This document shows, piece after piece, positions 29,075 through 39,135 of a stretch of 64,000 nt of DNA. Location: NCBI GenBank assembly GCA_023205875.1, contig CP060762.1, forward strand, positions 124,001 to 188,000. The letters run 5' to 3'. The notes beneath the pieces were generated by a model. The model was not told the DNA's origin. It saw only the letters and a program-made list of their open reading frames with translations, and ran no database searches. This DNA is from Chloropicon primus. Taxonomy: Eukaryota > Chlorophyta > Chloropicophyceae > Chloropicales > Chloropicaceae. How positions within the stretch are numbered: position 1 is the first letter of the stretch; every line of letters begins with the position of its first letter. A program made the position numbers and the translations under genes.

Positions 29075-31387
29075 ATGGCGGGAAACCTTCCTGATGGCGG
29101 GAAACCGGAGCCTGTCGATGAGGCCCTGGACCTCCTTATGCAGGATCTCCCCGAGGAGGACGAGCTGGACGTGGACTTTGACTTCCAAGGATTCCTGGAG
29201 AGCGAATCGCTGGGCCTCAAGGGCGCGAGCGCTGGGGACGTCGACGCGGAGCCCTCCACTTCCCAAGGCAGCGATGAGGAGGAAGGGGATGAGGATGAGG
29301 ATGAGGATGAGGATGAGGAGGGGACCGAGGCCCCGGAGACTCCCGGTGGGGCGTTGGGGGAGCCCGATGGCGATGGGATCTTCAAGCGGACTCGAACGCA
29401 CGTCGCGCTCAAGGACGTGGAGCTGGCTGACCTCGAGCGCCCTCTGCGCGTTGCACTGACAGGCAACGAGGGGGACTGGGAGGAAGGCGGTCGCGAATAC
29501 ATGTCTTACGTGAACTTCCTGGAGACGCTGAACAATGATGAGGACGAGTCGCTCGAGGACGGGTCCGAGGAGGAGGAGGAGGAGTACAATGGCTTCGACG
29601 CCTCGATCTTTGGCCGGAGGCACCAGACGCGGCAGGCCACAAAGGAGTGGGCCAAGCGAGTGGGCCTGGAGTTCCAGCCCGTCGAGCTGCCTAATCGGAA
29701 CGATGCCGGGCACGAGGAGGAGGAGGAAGTGGACGACGAAGCGGATGACGAGATCGTGAGACTCTTCGCCCGAGTAGATTTATCTGATTCTGATCGTCTG
29801 GAGGCGCCCACGACGAGCCAGGCAGGAGAAGCATTCACGGGCGAGCAGCTAAGGCAGCTCTACTTCCAGCTGCATTCCCACACGCAGCTCCTGCTGCAGA
29901 CTTTGGATCACAGGTACGACCCGAATGCGCACGCCGTGGTTGAGACGGAGGCCGTGCCCGACGCGGACGGGTCTGCGTCAACTGACTTGCAGAGGCTGAG
30001 CGGAGACCCGACGCCGAGCCAGGAGATGTTGCAAGATGTTTTGAGGCAGGAGCAAAGGGCGTGCCACCTCAACCGCGCAGGGATTCCATTCAGGATTTGG
30101 GAGGACAGGAAGGACGTTGAAAAGCTCAGCGACTCTTTGACGGAGCTCCACCTCGATTACTTGAGTGAAGAGGAACCCCTGAGTATCTGGAGCAACAGTC
30201 TCGTCGCCGAAATTCCCACCATTGTCTACAGCTGCAGTAGGGACTGCCTCATCGCTGAAGGCTCTGGGGATCCGATCATGGAGGAACTGGGCGAGTACCT
30301 GAACCTCAAGGCTTGGGAAGAGCAAGAGGCTGAGAAGGGAGAATTGAGGAGGAGGAAGAAGATGGCGGAAAGGAGCTTGAAGCGACATAATAAAAAACAG
30401 CAGAACGATTCCGGGACTGAGAATTGGGATTACATGAACCAGGCCCTCTTCTCCCCCGCGGAGGACGAGCTCCTCGCCCGGGGGGTGGAGATGCACAGTC
30501 TGCGCTACGATTTGATTCACCAGAACTACGTCATCAAGACGCCCAAGCAGATCAGGCAGAGGATCAACAACTTGATGAATCGGTGCAAGGGCAACGCGGT
30601 CGAGGTGATGGTGAAGCACATGAGGGAGAAGCCACTCGATGAGTCTGAGGTCCGGATGATCAAGAGCGGGATGGAGAAACACGGGCCCACGGGGTTCAGA
30701 GGGATTCACGGGGATCATCCTCGCTTGGGGAGGGAGGTGGGTTACCTCAAGAGGTTGTGGGAGAACCACATCGAGTCGAATGAGCAGGACAGACTCTTTA
30801 TGCAACGCTTGGTGGCCAAAGCCGAGGAGGAGGAAAGAGCGAGAGACGCTGCCAAAGAGGAGGAAAAGAGGAGAAAGAGGGAGGCCAAGGAGAAGGAGAG
30901 GCTGGAGGCCAAGCTACAGAGGCAAAGAGAAAGGGAGGAGAAGAGAAAGGTAAAGGAGCAGCAGGAATTACATCTGAAGAAGGTTAGGGAAGAAAAGAAG
31001 AGGGCCAGGGAGGAAAAGAAGAGGCAAGACCTGGCGAGCAAGCTCGCGAGGCCGAAGGGAAGCAAGCAAGTCGCCGTGGAGCAAGGACCCCCTCTGGGCA
31101 CCTCTCAGGATTATCACTTGGCCGGGGATTTGGGGGCTCGGTATTGGTGTGGAGAAAATGATGAGAGAGCCGAGCCTGCTTCGTTTTCAGGAGGATGGTC
31201 GAAGGAGCTCGACAGGATCATACTGCTGTCCGTGAAGACCCACGGGGAGTCCGACACGGCATTCCATTCCGCTTGGAATCAGATGGGAGGAGAGGTGGCC
31301 TCGCCGTTCTCGATAGAAGAAGTCACGCAGAGGTGGCACTGGCTCTGCGCAAAGTTCATGGAGGGAGAGCTCACCACAGCTTCCTGA
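29075..31387 (+). CDS. GON4-like nuclear protein with SANT/Myb-like domains
   Basis: 770 residues, single exon. The N-terminal 230 residues are acidic, with E/D runs (29278-29315 encodes a GDEDEDED tract). The middle carries HLNRAGIPFRIWEDRKDVEKL and a SANT-like block FSPAEDELLARGVEMHS, then KTPKQIRQRINNLMNRCKGN, which matches the GON4L/YY1AP1 family. A 120-residue charged coiled coil (about 590-680, E/K/R) leads to a second SANT-like domain WSKELDRIILLSVKTHGE, then EEVTQRWHWLCAKFM at the C-terminus. Family proteins act in transcriptional repression and cell-cycle control in the nucleus. Starts at the ATG at 29075. The upstream segment encodes only Arg/Glu repeats from GA-rich DNA and is left out. 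Confidence 0.8.
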   Translation: MAGNLPDGGKPEPVDEALDLLMQDLPEEDELDVDFDFQGFLESESLGLKGASAGDVDAEPSTSQGSDEEEGDEDEDEDEDEEGTEAPETPGGALGEPDGDGIFKRTRTHVALKDVELADLERPLRVALTGNEGDWEEGGREYMSYVNFLETLNNDEDESLEDGSEEEEEEYNGFDASIFGRRHQTRQATKEWAKRVGLEFQPVELPNRNDAGHEEEEEVDDEADDEIVRLFARVDLSDSDRLEAPTTSQAGEAFTGEQLRQLYFQLHSHTQLLLQTLDHRYDPNAHAVVETEAVPDADGSASTDLQRLSGDPTPSQEMLQDVLRQEQRACHLNRAGIPFRIWEDRKDVEKLSDSLTELHLDYLSEEEPLSIWSNSLVAEIPTIVYSCSRDCLIAEGSGDPIMEELGEYLNLKAWEEQEAEKGELRRRKKMAERSLKRHNKKQQNDSGTENWDYMNQALFSPAEDELLARGVEMHSLRYDLIHQNYVIKTPKQIRQRINNLMNRCKGNAVEVMVKHMREKPLDESEVRMIKSGMEKHGPTGFRGIHGDHPRLGREVGYLKRLWENHIESNEQDRLFMQRLVAKAEEEERARDAAKEEEKRRKREAKEKERLEAKLQRQREREEKRKVKEQQELHLKKVREEKKRAREEKKRQDLASKLARPKGSKQVAVEQGPPLGTSQDYHLAGDLGARYWCGENDERAEPASFSGGWSKELDRIILLSVKTHGESDTAFHSAWNQMGGEVASPFSIEEVTQRWHWLCAKFMEGELTTAS

Positions 31388-31506
31388 GAGGGAGACGTTG
31401 GCAGAGGTGCCAAGCACCTCTATTTTGTATATCTAAAAGCATTCCCAAGTGGGCCTTCACAGTGAAACAAAACGTTAGCACTTGTACATCGACAGGCAGA
31501 AGCGTC

Positions 31507-31797
31507 TCAAGACGACTTCTCTTCCCGCTGCGTCAGCGATGCGATCTTCCTGATGGCCTTGACAATCTTGTTCTGCTTCTTCTTATCTTGGAAGGCGCTC
31601 TCTTCGGGAATGTACCAGGACCCCAGCCCCACTCCCGCCCCGAAACCAAGGCCGAGGCCCACACCACAACCTCCCCCCATGCTTGCACCCAGTATCCCAA
31701 GAGGTGCACCCCCGAACCCCCATCCGATCCCAAAGCCGCATCCCAGGCCGACACCCACACCCACCCCTGCTCCTTGCCCCCTCTTCAAGTTCCCCAT
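31507..31797 (-). CDS. TGD5: TGD5-like small glycine-rich envelope protein
   Basis: 96 residues. The core is an alternating Gly-rich pattern with conserved Cys, Trp and Phe: [19 protein letters not shown], then [20 protein letters not shown] and YIPEE. This is the arrangement of the plant protein TGD5, a small glycine-rich component of ER-to-plastid lipid transfer in the chloroplast envelope. The C-terminal 35 residues are basic ([18 protein letters not shown]) and likely soluble. The ATG at 31797 (MGNLKRGQ) is the only in-frame one nearby. Convergent with the GON4-like gene. I recall the family pattern but cannot align it here, so orthology is inferred. Confidence 0.6.
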   Translation of the reverse strand: MGNLKRGQGAGVGVGVGLGCGFGIGWGFGGAPLGILGASMGGGCGVGLGLGFGAGVGLGSWYIPEESAFQDKKKQNKIVKAIRKIASLTQREEKSS

Positions 31798-32319
31798 CCA
31801 CTCCACCTCCCTCTACCCCTTTGCCTTTGTGTCCTGTTGATGTTGTTGCTGCTGCTGCTGCTGCTGCAGATGTTTGCAGAAGATGATGTCTCCCAACGAG
31901 GCTTCCCCCTTCGAGACACCAAAGCTCCGATACAGATGCGATGCAGTGACGAGGCCAACGGATGAATGGATGAACTCCTTGGTCTCTACCCCTCTTCCCC
32001 TCTCTACCCTCTGTCCTTGTTGTTGTTGAAGCTGATGCAGATGCTGGCTGTTAGAGGAAAGAAGAAGAAGATGATGATGTTGAAGAAGACTCAAGTAAGG
32101 AGAGCAGCGAACGCAAGGCTTCCTCCTCCGAGCTCCGATACAGATTGCGATGGATGGACTCGTCCTTGGCCCCAATGGATGAATGCGATGGATGGACTCG
32201 TCCTTGTCGTCGTCCAAGCCAATCGCTCCTCCTCTTCTCTCTCTCTCTCTGACTCGACGGGTTCAAAAACTTTTTGGACGAGGGCGTACGGCTTTGGCTT
32301 TGGGTTGGAGGGGAGGACG
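31798..32319. other. Divergent intergenic region with CTG repeat
   Basis: 522 bp between TGD5-like and Coa1-like starts. It contains a (CTG)n run near 31843-31870, a GAAGAAGATGATGATG tract near 32055-32085, and short direct duplications: CTCCGATACAGAT at about 31925 and 32133, and GATGGATGGACTCGTCC at about 32150 and 32189. No gene is seen. Confidence 0.55.
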
Positions 32320-33787
32320 ATGGCAAGGTTCGTCCGAGGAGGGGGAGAGCTGGTGCGGCAGCTGAGGGCTTCGGTTGGTCCGCTCCCTTGCTCTCTGTCG
32401 CGACGAAGGCAGCCTTTGGTAACCGTAGTAGCGAAGAGAACAAAGTTTGAGACGAGCCATTGGACAAAACCTTTTTCTCCATTCAAAGGTAAGTCCAGTC
32501 GTTGCCTTTTGGCGGATGACAGGAGGGGTTGTGGCGCGTGTCCAGTGGCGGTCACTTGGAGTGGATCCTCTTCTTCTCTTGTGGCTTGGCTTGGCGTGAC
32601 GCAATCAAGGAATCAAGGAATCAAAGGAACCAGCAAGTGATTCACTGACAAGTTGAACTCCTTTTTGTGTGGTTTGGTTCCATTCCCAAGGACAAGCAGG
32701 TGAGAGCGGTCCTGTGATGTGGAGGACAGTGGAGGGGTCTCCGCTGCAGAGCGCAATGCAGGGACGTCACCTGATACGGCAGTGGACGCGGCAGTACTCT
32801 GACTCGAGCAAGGGCTGGGGGTATGGCGCGATACTCGAGCGTGGAAGGAACCTGCTGAGCAAGGGTGAGGGTGGTGGCACAGGCTTGGGCGCGAAGCTGC
32901 CGAGGCCCAGGTTGATCCCCCTGTCGGAGCTGAGGGGGAACGTGAAAGAGAATTTTGCCAGGGTAGTGACCGAGAGGATGCGTGGGTTTTGGCAGCGCAA
33001 CAAGCACATTGTTTTGGGCGTGTCCGCTTCTTTTGCTGTCTACTACATATGGCGCACGACGTACGGGGTAGCGAGCATGTTCATCGACTTGACAGAAACC
33101 TTTGCGGAGATGGGTTTCCTGGCTCTCTCCGTCGCTATGACGGGCGCTTTCTATTTGTATATAAGGGAAAGGTCGAGGATCAACCCCAACAAACTGTTTC
33201 GGATGGCGATGACGAGGCTCAACACCTCTCCCGCCGTTCTGGAGGTGATGGGGGCGCCCCTGACAGGCTCGCACCTGCAGGCCTCAGTCTTGTCGGGGGG
33301 CGGACTGCGGGTGAAGGGGTACCTCGGCTCCGAGGGCGTCAAAATTCGATCCACGAGGCTTCACATGATCTTCCCAGTTGCAGGTCCGGAGGCCCGAGGG
33401 GTGGTGAGCATCGAAGCGAAGAAGAAGAGGGGGAAGCACCAGTTCAAGCTCTTGGCGGTGGACGTGGTGACGAAGAGTGGGCTGGAAGAAAGGATATTTT
33501 TGGACGGGGACGAGAGCTACTACAGGCGCGGCGGTATCCTGAGCGAGCTCAGAGACCCGTTCTTGAAAGTCGCCGCGGCGCAGACGATGTACGAGATAGA
33601 AGACGACGAGGAGGAGCGTGCCGCCATTGCCGCCAACGTGGCGGCGAAGAGTGAGCGGGCGAGTTCAGCCGGTGAGACCGGCCAGGAGAAGAAACAAATT
33701 TACTTTTACGAGTGGGGTTGGGAGTACTTGAAGGCGCAGCTGTCGAGCGTGCCACAGAAACTGGCTCAGAAACCAGTCCAGAGTTAG
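32320..33787 (+). CDS. Coa1/Tim21-like mitochondrial membrane protein
   Basis: Two exons, 32320-32488 and 32691-33787, join in phase 1 (AAA G | GA CAA) around a 202-nt GTAAGT...CCCAAG intron to give 421 residues. The N-terminus (MARFVRGGGELVRQLRAS) is a strong mitochondrial presequence. Without the first exon, translation could start at 32717 with another presequence-like MWRTVEGSP. Two hydrophobic segments follow (VLGVSASFAVYYIWRTTYG and FLALSVAMTGAFYLYI). Then a beta-rich domain SPAVLEVMGAPLTGSHLQAS, ending KRGKHQFKLLAVDVVTKSG. That last domain resembles the Coa1/Tim21 fold (cytochrome oxidase assembly or inner-membrane translocase). The fold call is tentative. Mitochondrial location is better supported. 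Confidence 0.6.
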
Positions 33788-33872
33788 CAACCTCGGGCCA
33801 AAACCTTGATGTTTTCTTTTTGTATTATTTTGTTTGATATATAGAACCCGTGATTCACCATTATGTAGTGGC

Positions 33873-34916
33873 CTACCAAACCGATGGCTCGGCCACCTCG
33901 ATTTTGAGGAAGGTGTAACCACTTTCGTCGCACCGCTTCCCCAGCGCCGCTGCTTGGTCTTCCCCCTCAAAACAGTAAACGACGATGGCGCCGCCCGACC
34001 CAGTGAACTTGGCTGCAGCTCCCTGCGACTCAGCCAGGTTCACCATGTCCAGGTTGGCCTTCCCCAGGACCTGATCGCCGAAGAGCGACCTCCTGAGCTT
34101 GAAGTTTGCTCTCATGATCTCCGCGAACGGTTTTCCTGGCTCCCCCTCCCCCCTCAAAAGGACCTCTCTCCCCTCTTCCGCCAGCCTTGCGAACGTTCTC
34201 ATGGCCTCCCGCGCCTCCTCGTCGCCGTCCAGCCACCTCTGCCTGACGTTGGAATGGATCTTGCCGGACTCCCCCCCACCCTCGTCGCTCCCGGCCTCCG
34301 CCTTTGGCCTTGGAAACATCAGGTAAAGGTGCTCGGGGAGGACCTTGGGATCGAGCTCCTCGTACGCCCCGTGCCCCTTGGCCTCGAACACCTCCTTGGC
34401 GAAGTCCATGAACACCGCACCGCCGTAGACCTGTATCACCCGGTCCATGTAACCCGCGACGATGCCCAGTGCGTTCTCGGCGGCGAGAACCAGGTTGGGC
34501 AAGACGGCCTTGTCAATGCGGTCCCCGACATTGTAGTACCGCACCAGGCAGCGCAATGCCGCGCAGATGATGGCACTAGATCCGCTCAGACCCGCCTGAA
34601 AGGGTATGCTCGACTCGTACGACAGGGAGAACCCAAGCTTGTTCTCCTCCCGGACGTCTTCAAGTCCTGGGTGTTGGTAGAACAACTTCAAGAGGGACTC
34701 CAGGAGTCGCACCCCTCCCTTCCCTCCGTTCGCATCCCTCTCGCCCGGAACGACCGCGATGGCCTCGTCGCCACCACTCTCGTTGGCCTTCAGGGTCACG
34801 CTCGCCCTGAAGTTCGACACCGACAAGGCAATCACCTTGCCGTGGTAGATGTCACTCGGATTGCCCAGGAGCCCCACCCTGGCGTGAGCGTGTTCCTTTA
34901 TCACCGCCACCTCCAT
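33873..34916 (-). CDS. GLCAK: Glucuronokinase (GHMP kinase family)
   Basis: 347 residues, single exon. GHMP-kinase motifs: HARVGLLGNPSDIYHGKVIA at the N-terminus, then LGFSLSYESSIPFQAGLSGSSAIICAA in two parts holding the GLSGSSA nucleotide loop near residue 115, and a C-terminal AAKFTGSGGAIVVYC glycine loop. The NPSD-Y-GK and SYESSIP-Q-GLSGSSA combination is that of plant glucuronokinase, which phosphorylates glucuronic acid in the inositol-oxidation route to UDP-glucuronate for cell-wall sugars. Starts at the ATG at 34916. The gene is convergent with the Coa1-like gene, 85 bp between stops. Alternatives in the same superfamily (galactokinase, mevalonate kinase) fit less well. Confidence 0.85.
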   Translation of the reverse strand: MEVAVIKEHAHARVGLLGNPSDIYHGKVIALSVSNFRASVTLKANESGGDEAIAVVPGERDANGGKGGVRLLESLLKLFYQHPGLEDVREENKLGFSLSYESSIPFQAGLSGSSAIICAALRCLVRYYNVGDRIDKAVLPNLVLAAENALGIVAGYMDRVIQVYGGAVFMDFAKEVFEAKGHGAYEELDPKVLPEHLYLMFPRPKAEAGSDEGGGESGKIHSNVRQRWLDGDEEAREAMRTFARLAEEGREVLLRGEGEPGKPFAEIMRANFKLRRSLFGDQVLGKANLDMVNLAESQGAAAKFTGSGGAIVVYCFEGEDQAAALGKRCDESGYTFLKIEVAEPSVW

Positions 34917-35889
34917 GCTTTACTCCCTCCGCGACGACCACAAGAAACACCAACGCTGCTGCTGCTGCTGTCGGTGGTGGTGGTGGTGGTGGTACCGATG
35001 GTGGCGGAGAAAATGAATGGCACGACTCCCTCCCCCTCCTCCGCCGGGACACACTCAATGCCGCTGGTAGGATGCCCAATCCTCCTCCGACGGGACTCTC
35101 TCTCTCTCTCTGGAAACGAAGCCGAAACCGAAACCGAAACCGAAACGGAACGGCGAAGTGTTTCCACGAAGGCGTTGTTCATCGAAAGCTCCTGGCTTCC
35201 CAACCGGAGCGTTCGACGGACCGGCTGGAGCCAATGGCCTTTCCTCTCCTCTCCTCTCTCTCCTGGCTCCTGCTCCTGGAGAGGAAGAAGCACAAGTTCT
35301 GGAAGGAAAGAGGAAAGAGGAAGAGGAAGAGGAAGAGGAAGAGGAAGAGGATCCTGGACTGGATCCGATCGGGGGGTTGACTTGACGCTTGATGCCCTCG
35401 TGCAGCACGTGCTTGTCCTAGGTCAAGTATTTAGTTTGGTTATTCTCTTTGGACGACGAATGATTCCCTTGAGAGAGCCAGCTAATCAAAAGGATCAAGA
35501 GCGGATCGTCGTGGATGCCTTGGTCCACCTCCCGTTTCATTAAAGCAATGCCATGGGCCACGTTGCAGACCTCCTTGGCTCTGCTTCCTTCCGTTCCCAC
35601 GAGAGATTCCTCTCGTCTCGTCCAAGCGTCCAAGCGTCCAAGCATCTTTGATACTTTGCCTACACTTTGCGTTTGCCTCCAAGCGTCCAAGCAAGCGACC
35701 AAGTGGACAACGTAAGCGTAAGCCTTCTTTGTCTTTGTCACAAGAGCAAGCGGTCGTATCGAGGGGAACCGATCCCGGCAATCCATTCGTATCAACCAAG
35801 GCAAGGAATGCAAGATAAGACCTGAGGAAGACGAGACGGTTGGTGTGTTGTTGAGTTGACTCTGGGTTGGGTACGAACCTGTCGTGTGA
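34917..35889. other. Long divergent intergenic region with simple repeats
   Basis: 973 bp between glucuronokinase and the RWP-RK gene. It contains (TGG)n near 34973-34992, four CCGAAA hexamers near 35118-35146, a GGAAGA-type purine run near 35300-35350, and a cluster of TCCAAGCG units near 35623-35690. Frames through it are open only because of the repeats. No gene or RNA is seen. Confidence 0.55.
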
Positions 35890-37194
35890 ATGGGAAAGAA
35901 GATGAACAAGAAAGGGAAGGATGCGAGTAGCAAGCCCAAGGGCGGAGAGACCAAAGCGCGCATCCAGAAGACCGAGGGAAAGAAAGTAAGTGTTTGTGAC
36001 GATCCGTGGGGTCTCACGTGAGCAAGACCTTGACCTTTTCGACGAGGGGGAGGGAAAGAAACGCTCCAGCCCATCAAGGTTGCGCTTCCACCACCACACG
36101 ATAACAAGGGACATCACAAGCCATGCTTCCCTCTTCCATCTTGCGTTGCCTGACACAATCTCCTCTCGCATGGATACTCTCGTTCAAAGGGTCGGCCCAA
36201 GTATGTGATCGATCGGGAAACGCTTAGCCAAGTGTTTCACTTGCCGTTCGAGAAAGCATGTGAGCAGCTTGGGATAGGATCGACGACGCTGAAGAGGATC
36301 TGCAGGGAGCAAGAGATCGGCAGGTGGCCCTACAGGCGGCTCATGTGTGCGGACACCGGGAAGAGGAAGGGGGGAAGCAGCACCGGGGACAAGAAGGCTG
36401 CCTCGGGGAAGAAGAAGGCCCAGAGCAACGGTACCGCATCGAACAATGGGAGCAGCAGAAACGGCGGGCAGACCTCGGGTGCTTGGTCGAATTTGAACAA
36501 CATCCAAGAAGCTCGGGAGAGCTTGAAGAAGGACGGTCCCAAGGGTCCCATCAAGAGGAACAGGTCTTTCCTCATCTATCAGACGGGCAACGTGTGGCAC
36601 GAGCAGCCCTTGAACCTGCCGGAGAACCTTCCCCTGGCGAGCTTCTTCCGCGAGGACTTCTTGAACGGGGACGCCAACATGCCGGAGTGCAGCGGGCAGG
36701 ACGACGGCAAAGGCGGCCGCAGGAGGGTCAAGAGGTCGAGGTCTCTGTTGCTTCAAATCATGGGAGAGGGGAACTCGGTGACGTTGTCTCCGACGATGGC
36801 TTATGACATCCCAATGGAAAGCTTTGAGACCACGGAGGACCTGCTCAAGGTGTTTGAGAATCCAACGAGCCTGCAGAGCGCCTTGCAGCACAAACCCCCC
36901 CAGCTGCCTCTGCTCGTGAGCCCCGGCGTGCCAAGCAATTCCAATCTGAACCTGAACGGAGTGAAGAAGAACTCGTCCTTCATCGGTGCGAATGGGCTCA
37001 ACAGCAGCTCCTGGCGCTCGGAGAACAACAAGAACGCGCAAAATAGCCAGTCCACCGCGTCATCCTTCCAGGGCGCGACGGCGGGCGCCACCACGGATCG
37101 GATCAGCCAAGGCCAACTGAGTCCGAAAACGATTGCCAGTAAGCAAGTGAATAAGGGGGAGAACATCGAGGAGCTGTTAAAGTATTTCGACTGA
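35890..37194 (+). CDS. RWP-RK domain transcription factor
   Basis: Two exons, 35890-35985 and 36190-37194, phase 0, with a 204-nt intron (GTAAGT donor, TTCAAAG acceptor) give 366 residues. A 32-residue Lys-rich start (MGKKMNKKGKDASSKPKGG) precedes the RWP-RK domain at about residues 33-85: LSQVFHLPFEKACEQLGIG, then TLKRICREQEIGRWPYRRL. The signature reads RWPYRRL, with Arg in place of the usual Lys. The rest is disordered, rich in Ser/Asn/Gln, with two KRxRSxLL-type blocks (IKRNRSFLIYQ and VKRSRSLLLQIM) that may be short regulatory or docking motifs. In green algae and plants these factors control nitrogen response and gamete or egg identity. The upstream region is the divergent spacer to glucuronokinase. 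Confidence 0.88.
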
Positions 37195-37509
37195 TCTGGG
37201 CAAGGGATGCGTGCCTGCCTGGCTGGCCTGGTGCGCTGAGTTGACCCCCGCCGCACACACCACTCCAGTGGTGAAGACCCCGCGATCAGGAGAAGCCCCT
37301 GACTCCGTCGCCGTGTTGTCACCATAAGAAAAGAAAGAGTAACGTAACGATAGATGGGGACACATACCGTTCTTGTGTAATCTATGGAGTTCATATATAT
37401 ATATGGAGGTTCTCTCCATCTCCTGCTCCTCTGCTCCCTCGCTGCCTCTCTCTCTCTCTCTGTCTGTCTGTCTGTCTGTCTGATGGAGGCATTGAGCCAT
37501 TGATCCAAG

Positions 37510-37542
<33 letters not shown>

Positions 37543-37828
37543 CACGGGACAATGCAATGCCGCTCACTGTCCTCCACCTCCATCCATCCATCCATCCAGA
37601 CTTCCCCTTCTTCGCCATCAGCTAATTTTTGGCGCGAACGAGAAGGAGGAGAGGGAGAGGGGGGACTACAGCCGTGGACTGGACGGCACGGTGTGCCTCT
37701 CCGCTTCTTCGCGGACCCACGCGCCTAGACCTTTGATTCGCTTCGTTTCGTTTCGTTTCGGTCCACAAACGAAGGAAGGAAGCGACTGTTTGATTGATTA
37801 ATTGAACGACCATCGCCATCGTCGGAGG
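37195..37828. other. Intergenic with CT, GA and TTTCG repeats
   Basis: 634 bp between two plus-strand genes. It has ATATATATATG at about 37395, (CT)n then (GTCT)n at about 37447-37482, a matching (GA)n run at about 37508-37542 that could pair with it, (CCAT)n near 37580, and (TTTCG)n near 37742-37760. No gene is seen. Confidence 0.55.
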
Positions 37829-38554
37829 ATGAGGATGAGGATGTTGTCCCTCGAAGCTTTGGATGTTCGCGGTGTTCACTGCGTGCAGTGCGGGGGAGGA
37901 GGGGGGAGGGATAGGGCCTCTTCTCGAAGAGTGTGGTCATCGTCTGCCAAGGGGAGTGCCGCCGTCCTTGGCGCTGGTGGTGGAACTTTGAGAGAAAACG
38001 TCAAGGCGTCGTCGTTTTGCCGAAGAAACATCTCCTGCAAGAGTGCGAGCTCCTCGGGGCGAGACTTGGCCCTCTCCGTGACTCGGACCTTCGACACGCT
38101 GCAAAACCCAGCGGTTCACAACGTGACGTACTCTGGGGCGCTCAATGAGTTCGTCCGGGCTGCGATCCTGGCATACGAGTGTGGATGCTCCCACGAAGTG
38201 TTGAGGCAAGCCTTTGCTGTTGAAGGTGGGAAGCTGGAAGGGGGCGGGGAGGGGGGCTTCGAAGGGTACACGGAAGTGGGGCTCGTTTGGCTCTCCATCC
38301 GGCTGTCTAGGGTCCCGGACAAGAGGTGGTCCACTGGCGGGGCTGTCGACAAAGAGTTCGAGAAACGTTGGCTCGGCTTCGTGAAACTCATCGCTAACGC
38401 TTATTTCGGCAAGCGCATGGCGTGGTACCCCATAGACAAGCTCCAATTGGAGCAAGTAGTGTCCTGCGAGAAGGTTGATCCGCCAGATATCGTCGCAGAG
38501 AGAGCGAGACTCGTGTTCACGACGCTGCGGTTTATGAATTTCCAAGGTTATTGA
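37829..38554 (+). CDS. Unknown protein, probably organelle-targeted (241 aa)
   Basis: The ATG at 37829 opens MRMRMLSLEALDVRG. An 80-residue basic, Ser/Arg/Gly-rich leader with a VHCVQCGGGGG patch and few acidic residues resembles a plastid or mitochondrial transit peptide. The mature part begins near TLQNPAVHNVTYSGALNEF and is a compact, mostly helical domain (FVRAAILAYECGCSHEVLRQ, then GYTEVGLVWLSIRLSRVP, WLGFVKLIANAYFGKRMAWY). The well-spread conserved-looking residues (W, Y, C, P) suggest a real enzyme-sized fold. I do not recognise the family. Its gene stands alone on the plus strand between the RWP-RK and ARL2 genes. Confidence 0.65.
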   Translation: MRMRMLSLEALDVRGVHCVQCGGGGGRDRASSRRVWSSSAKGSAAVLGAGGGTLRENVKASSFCRRNISCKSASSSGRDLALSVTRTFDTLQNPAVHNVTYSGALNEFVRAAILAYECGCSHEVLRQAFAVEGGKLEGGGEGGFEGYTEVGLVWLSIRLSRVPDKRWSTGGAVDKEFEKRWLGFVKLIANAYFGKRMAWYPIDKLQLEQVVSCEKVDPPDIVAERARLVFTTLRFMNFQGY

Positions 38555-39135
38555 GGAGCACAGACGCGGGGAAAGAAGGGTGCTTGGGGATCGCGTTCCA
38601 CGGGGAGCCTCGCCAACAAACTTGTTGTTCTATCCTGTCATGCACACCACAAAGGACCCCGCCCCTTCACTTGTTTTTGCTCTGTCCTACCCCTCCCCCA
38701 CGCTTGCGGACGAGGCAGAACACCCTCTCACCAGGCCTCCTCCATCATGGGAGGGAGGATGGGATCAACCGAAAGAGGGTGACGCTCTTCATCACGCAGT
38801 CGCCCTGGATCAAGCCTACCTCCCCGTCCTCCCCCCCCCCGTCCTCCACGCATTCATCCAATCGCTTGCTTTGTCTCTGGGAAAGCCAAAGCCTCTCTCT
38901 CTCTCCATCGGTTCAAACCAAGAGCAACAGACAGAGCAGCGAGGCGACAGAGGCTGGCTCCTCTCACTGGTCTTCGACAGGAAAGCGAGGGCGAGGGCGA
39001 AGGCGAAAGGGGCAGACGAGTTGACCGGTCGAGAGGTTCCCAAGATTCGTGCCCTCGTTAGAAGTTTTGAAGCCCGAGAAGGCTTTCTTTGCAGTGACGA
39101 AGCGAAGGGAAAGGTAGATCCAAGAGGTTGGCGTC
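38555..39135. other. Intergenic, upstream of ARL2
   Basis: 581 bp. C-rich tracts near 38690 and 38820-38845 and a (CT)n patch near 38900. No gene, RNA or long repeat recognised. Presumed 3'UTR of the unknown gene and ARL2 promoter. Confidence 0.5.

Noticed and set aside
32669-33787. Coa1-like protein as a single-exon gene starting at 32717
   Set aside because: The upstream exon 32320-32488 has a strong presequence and its GTAAGT/CAAG junction restores the frame exactly, so the two-exon model is preferred. The short start remains possible.
37440-37545. Possible structured RNA from the CT and GA runs
   Set aside because: Pairing between simple dinucleotide runs is expected by composition alone and no defined stem-loop stands out.
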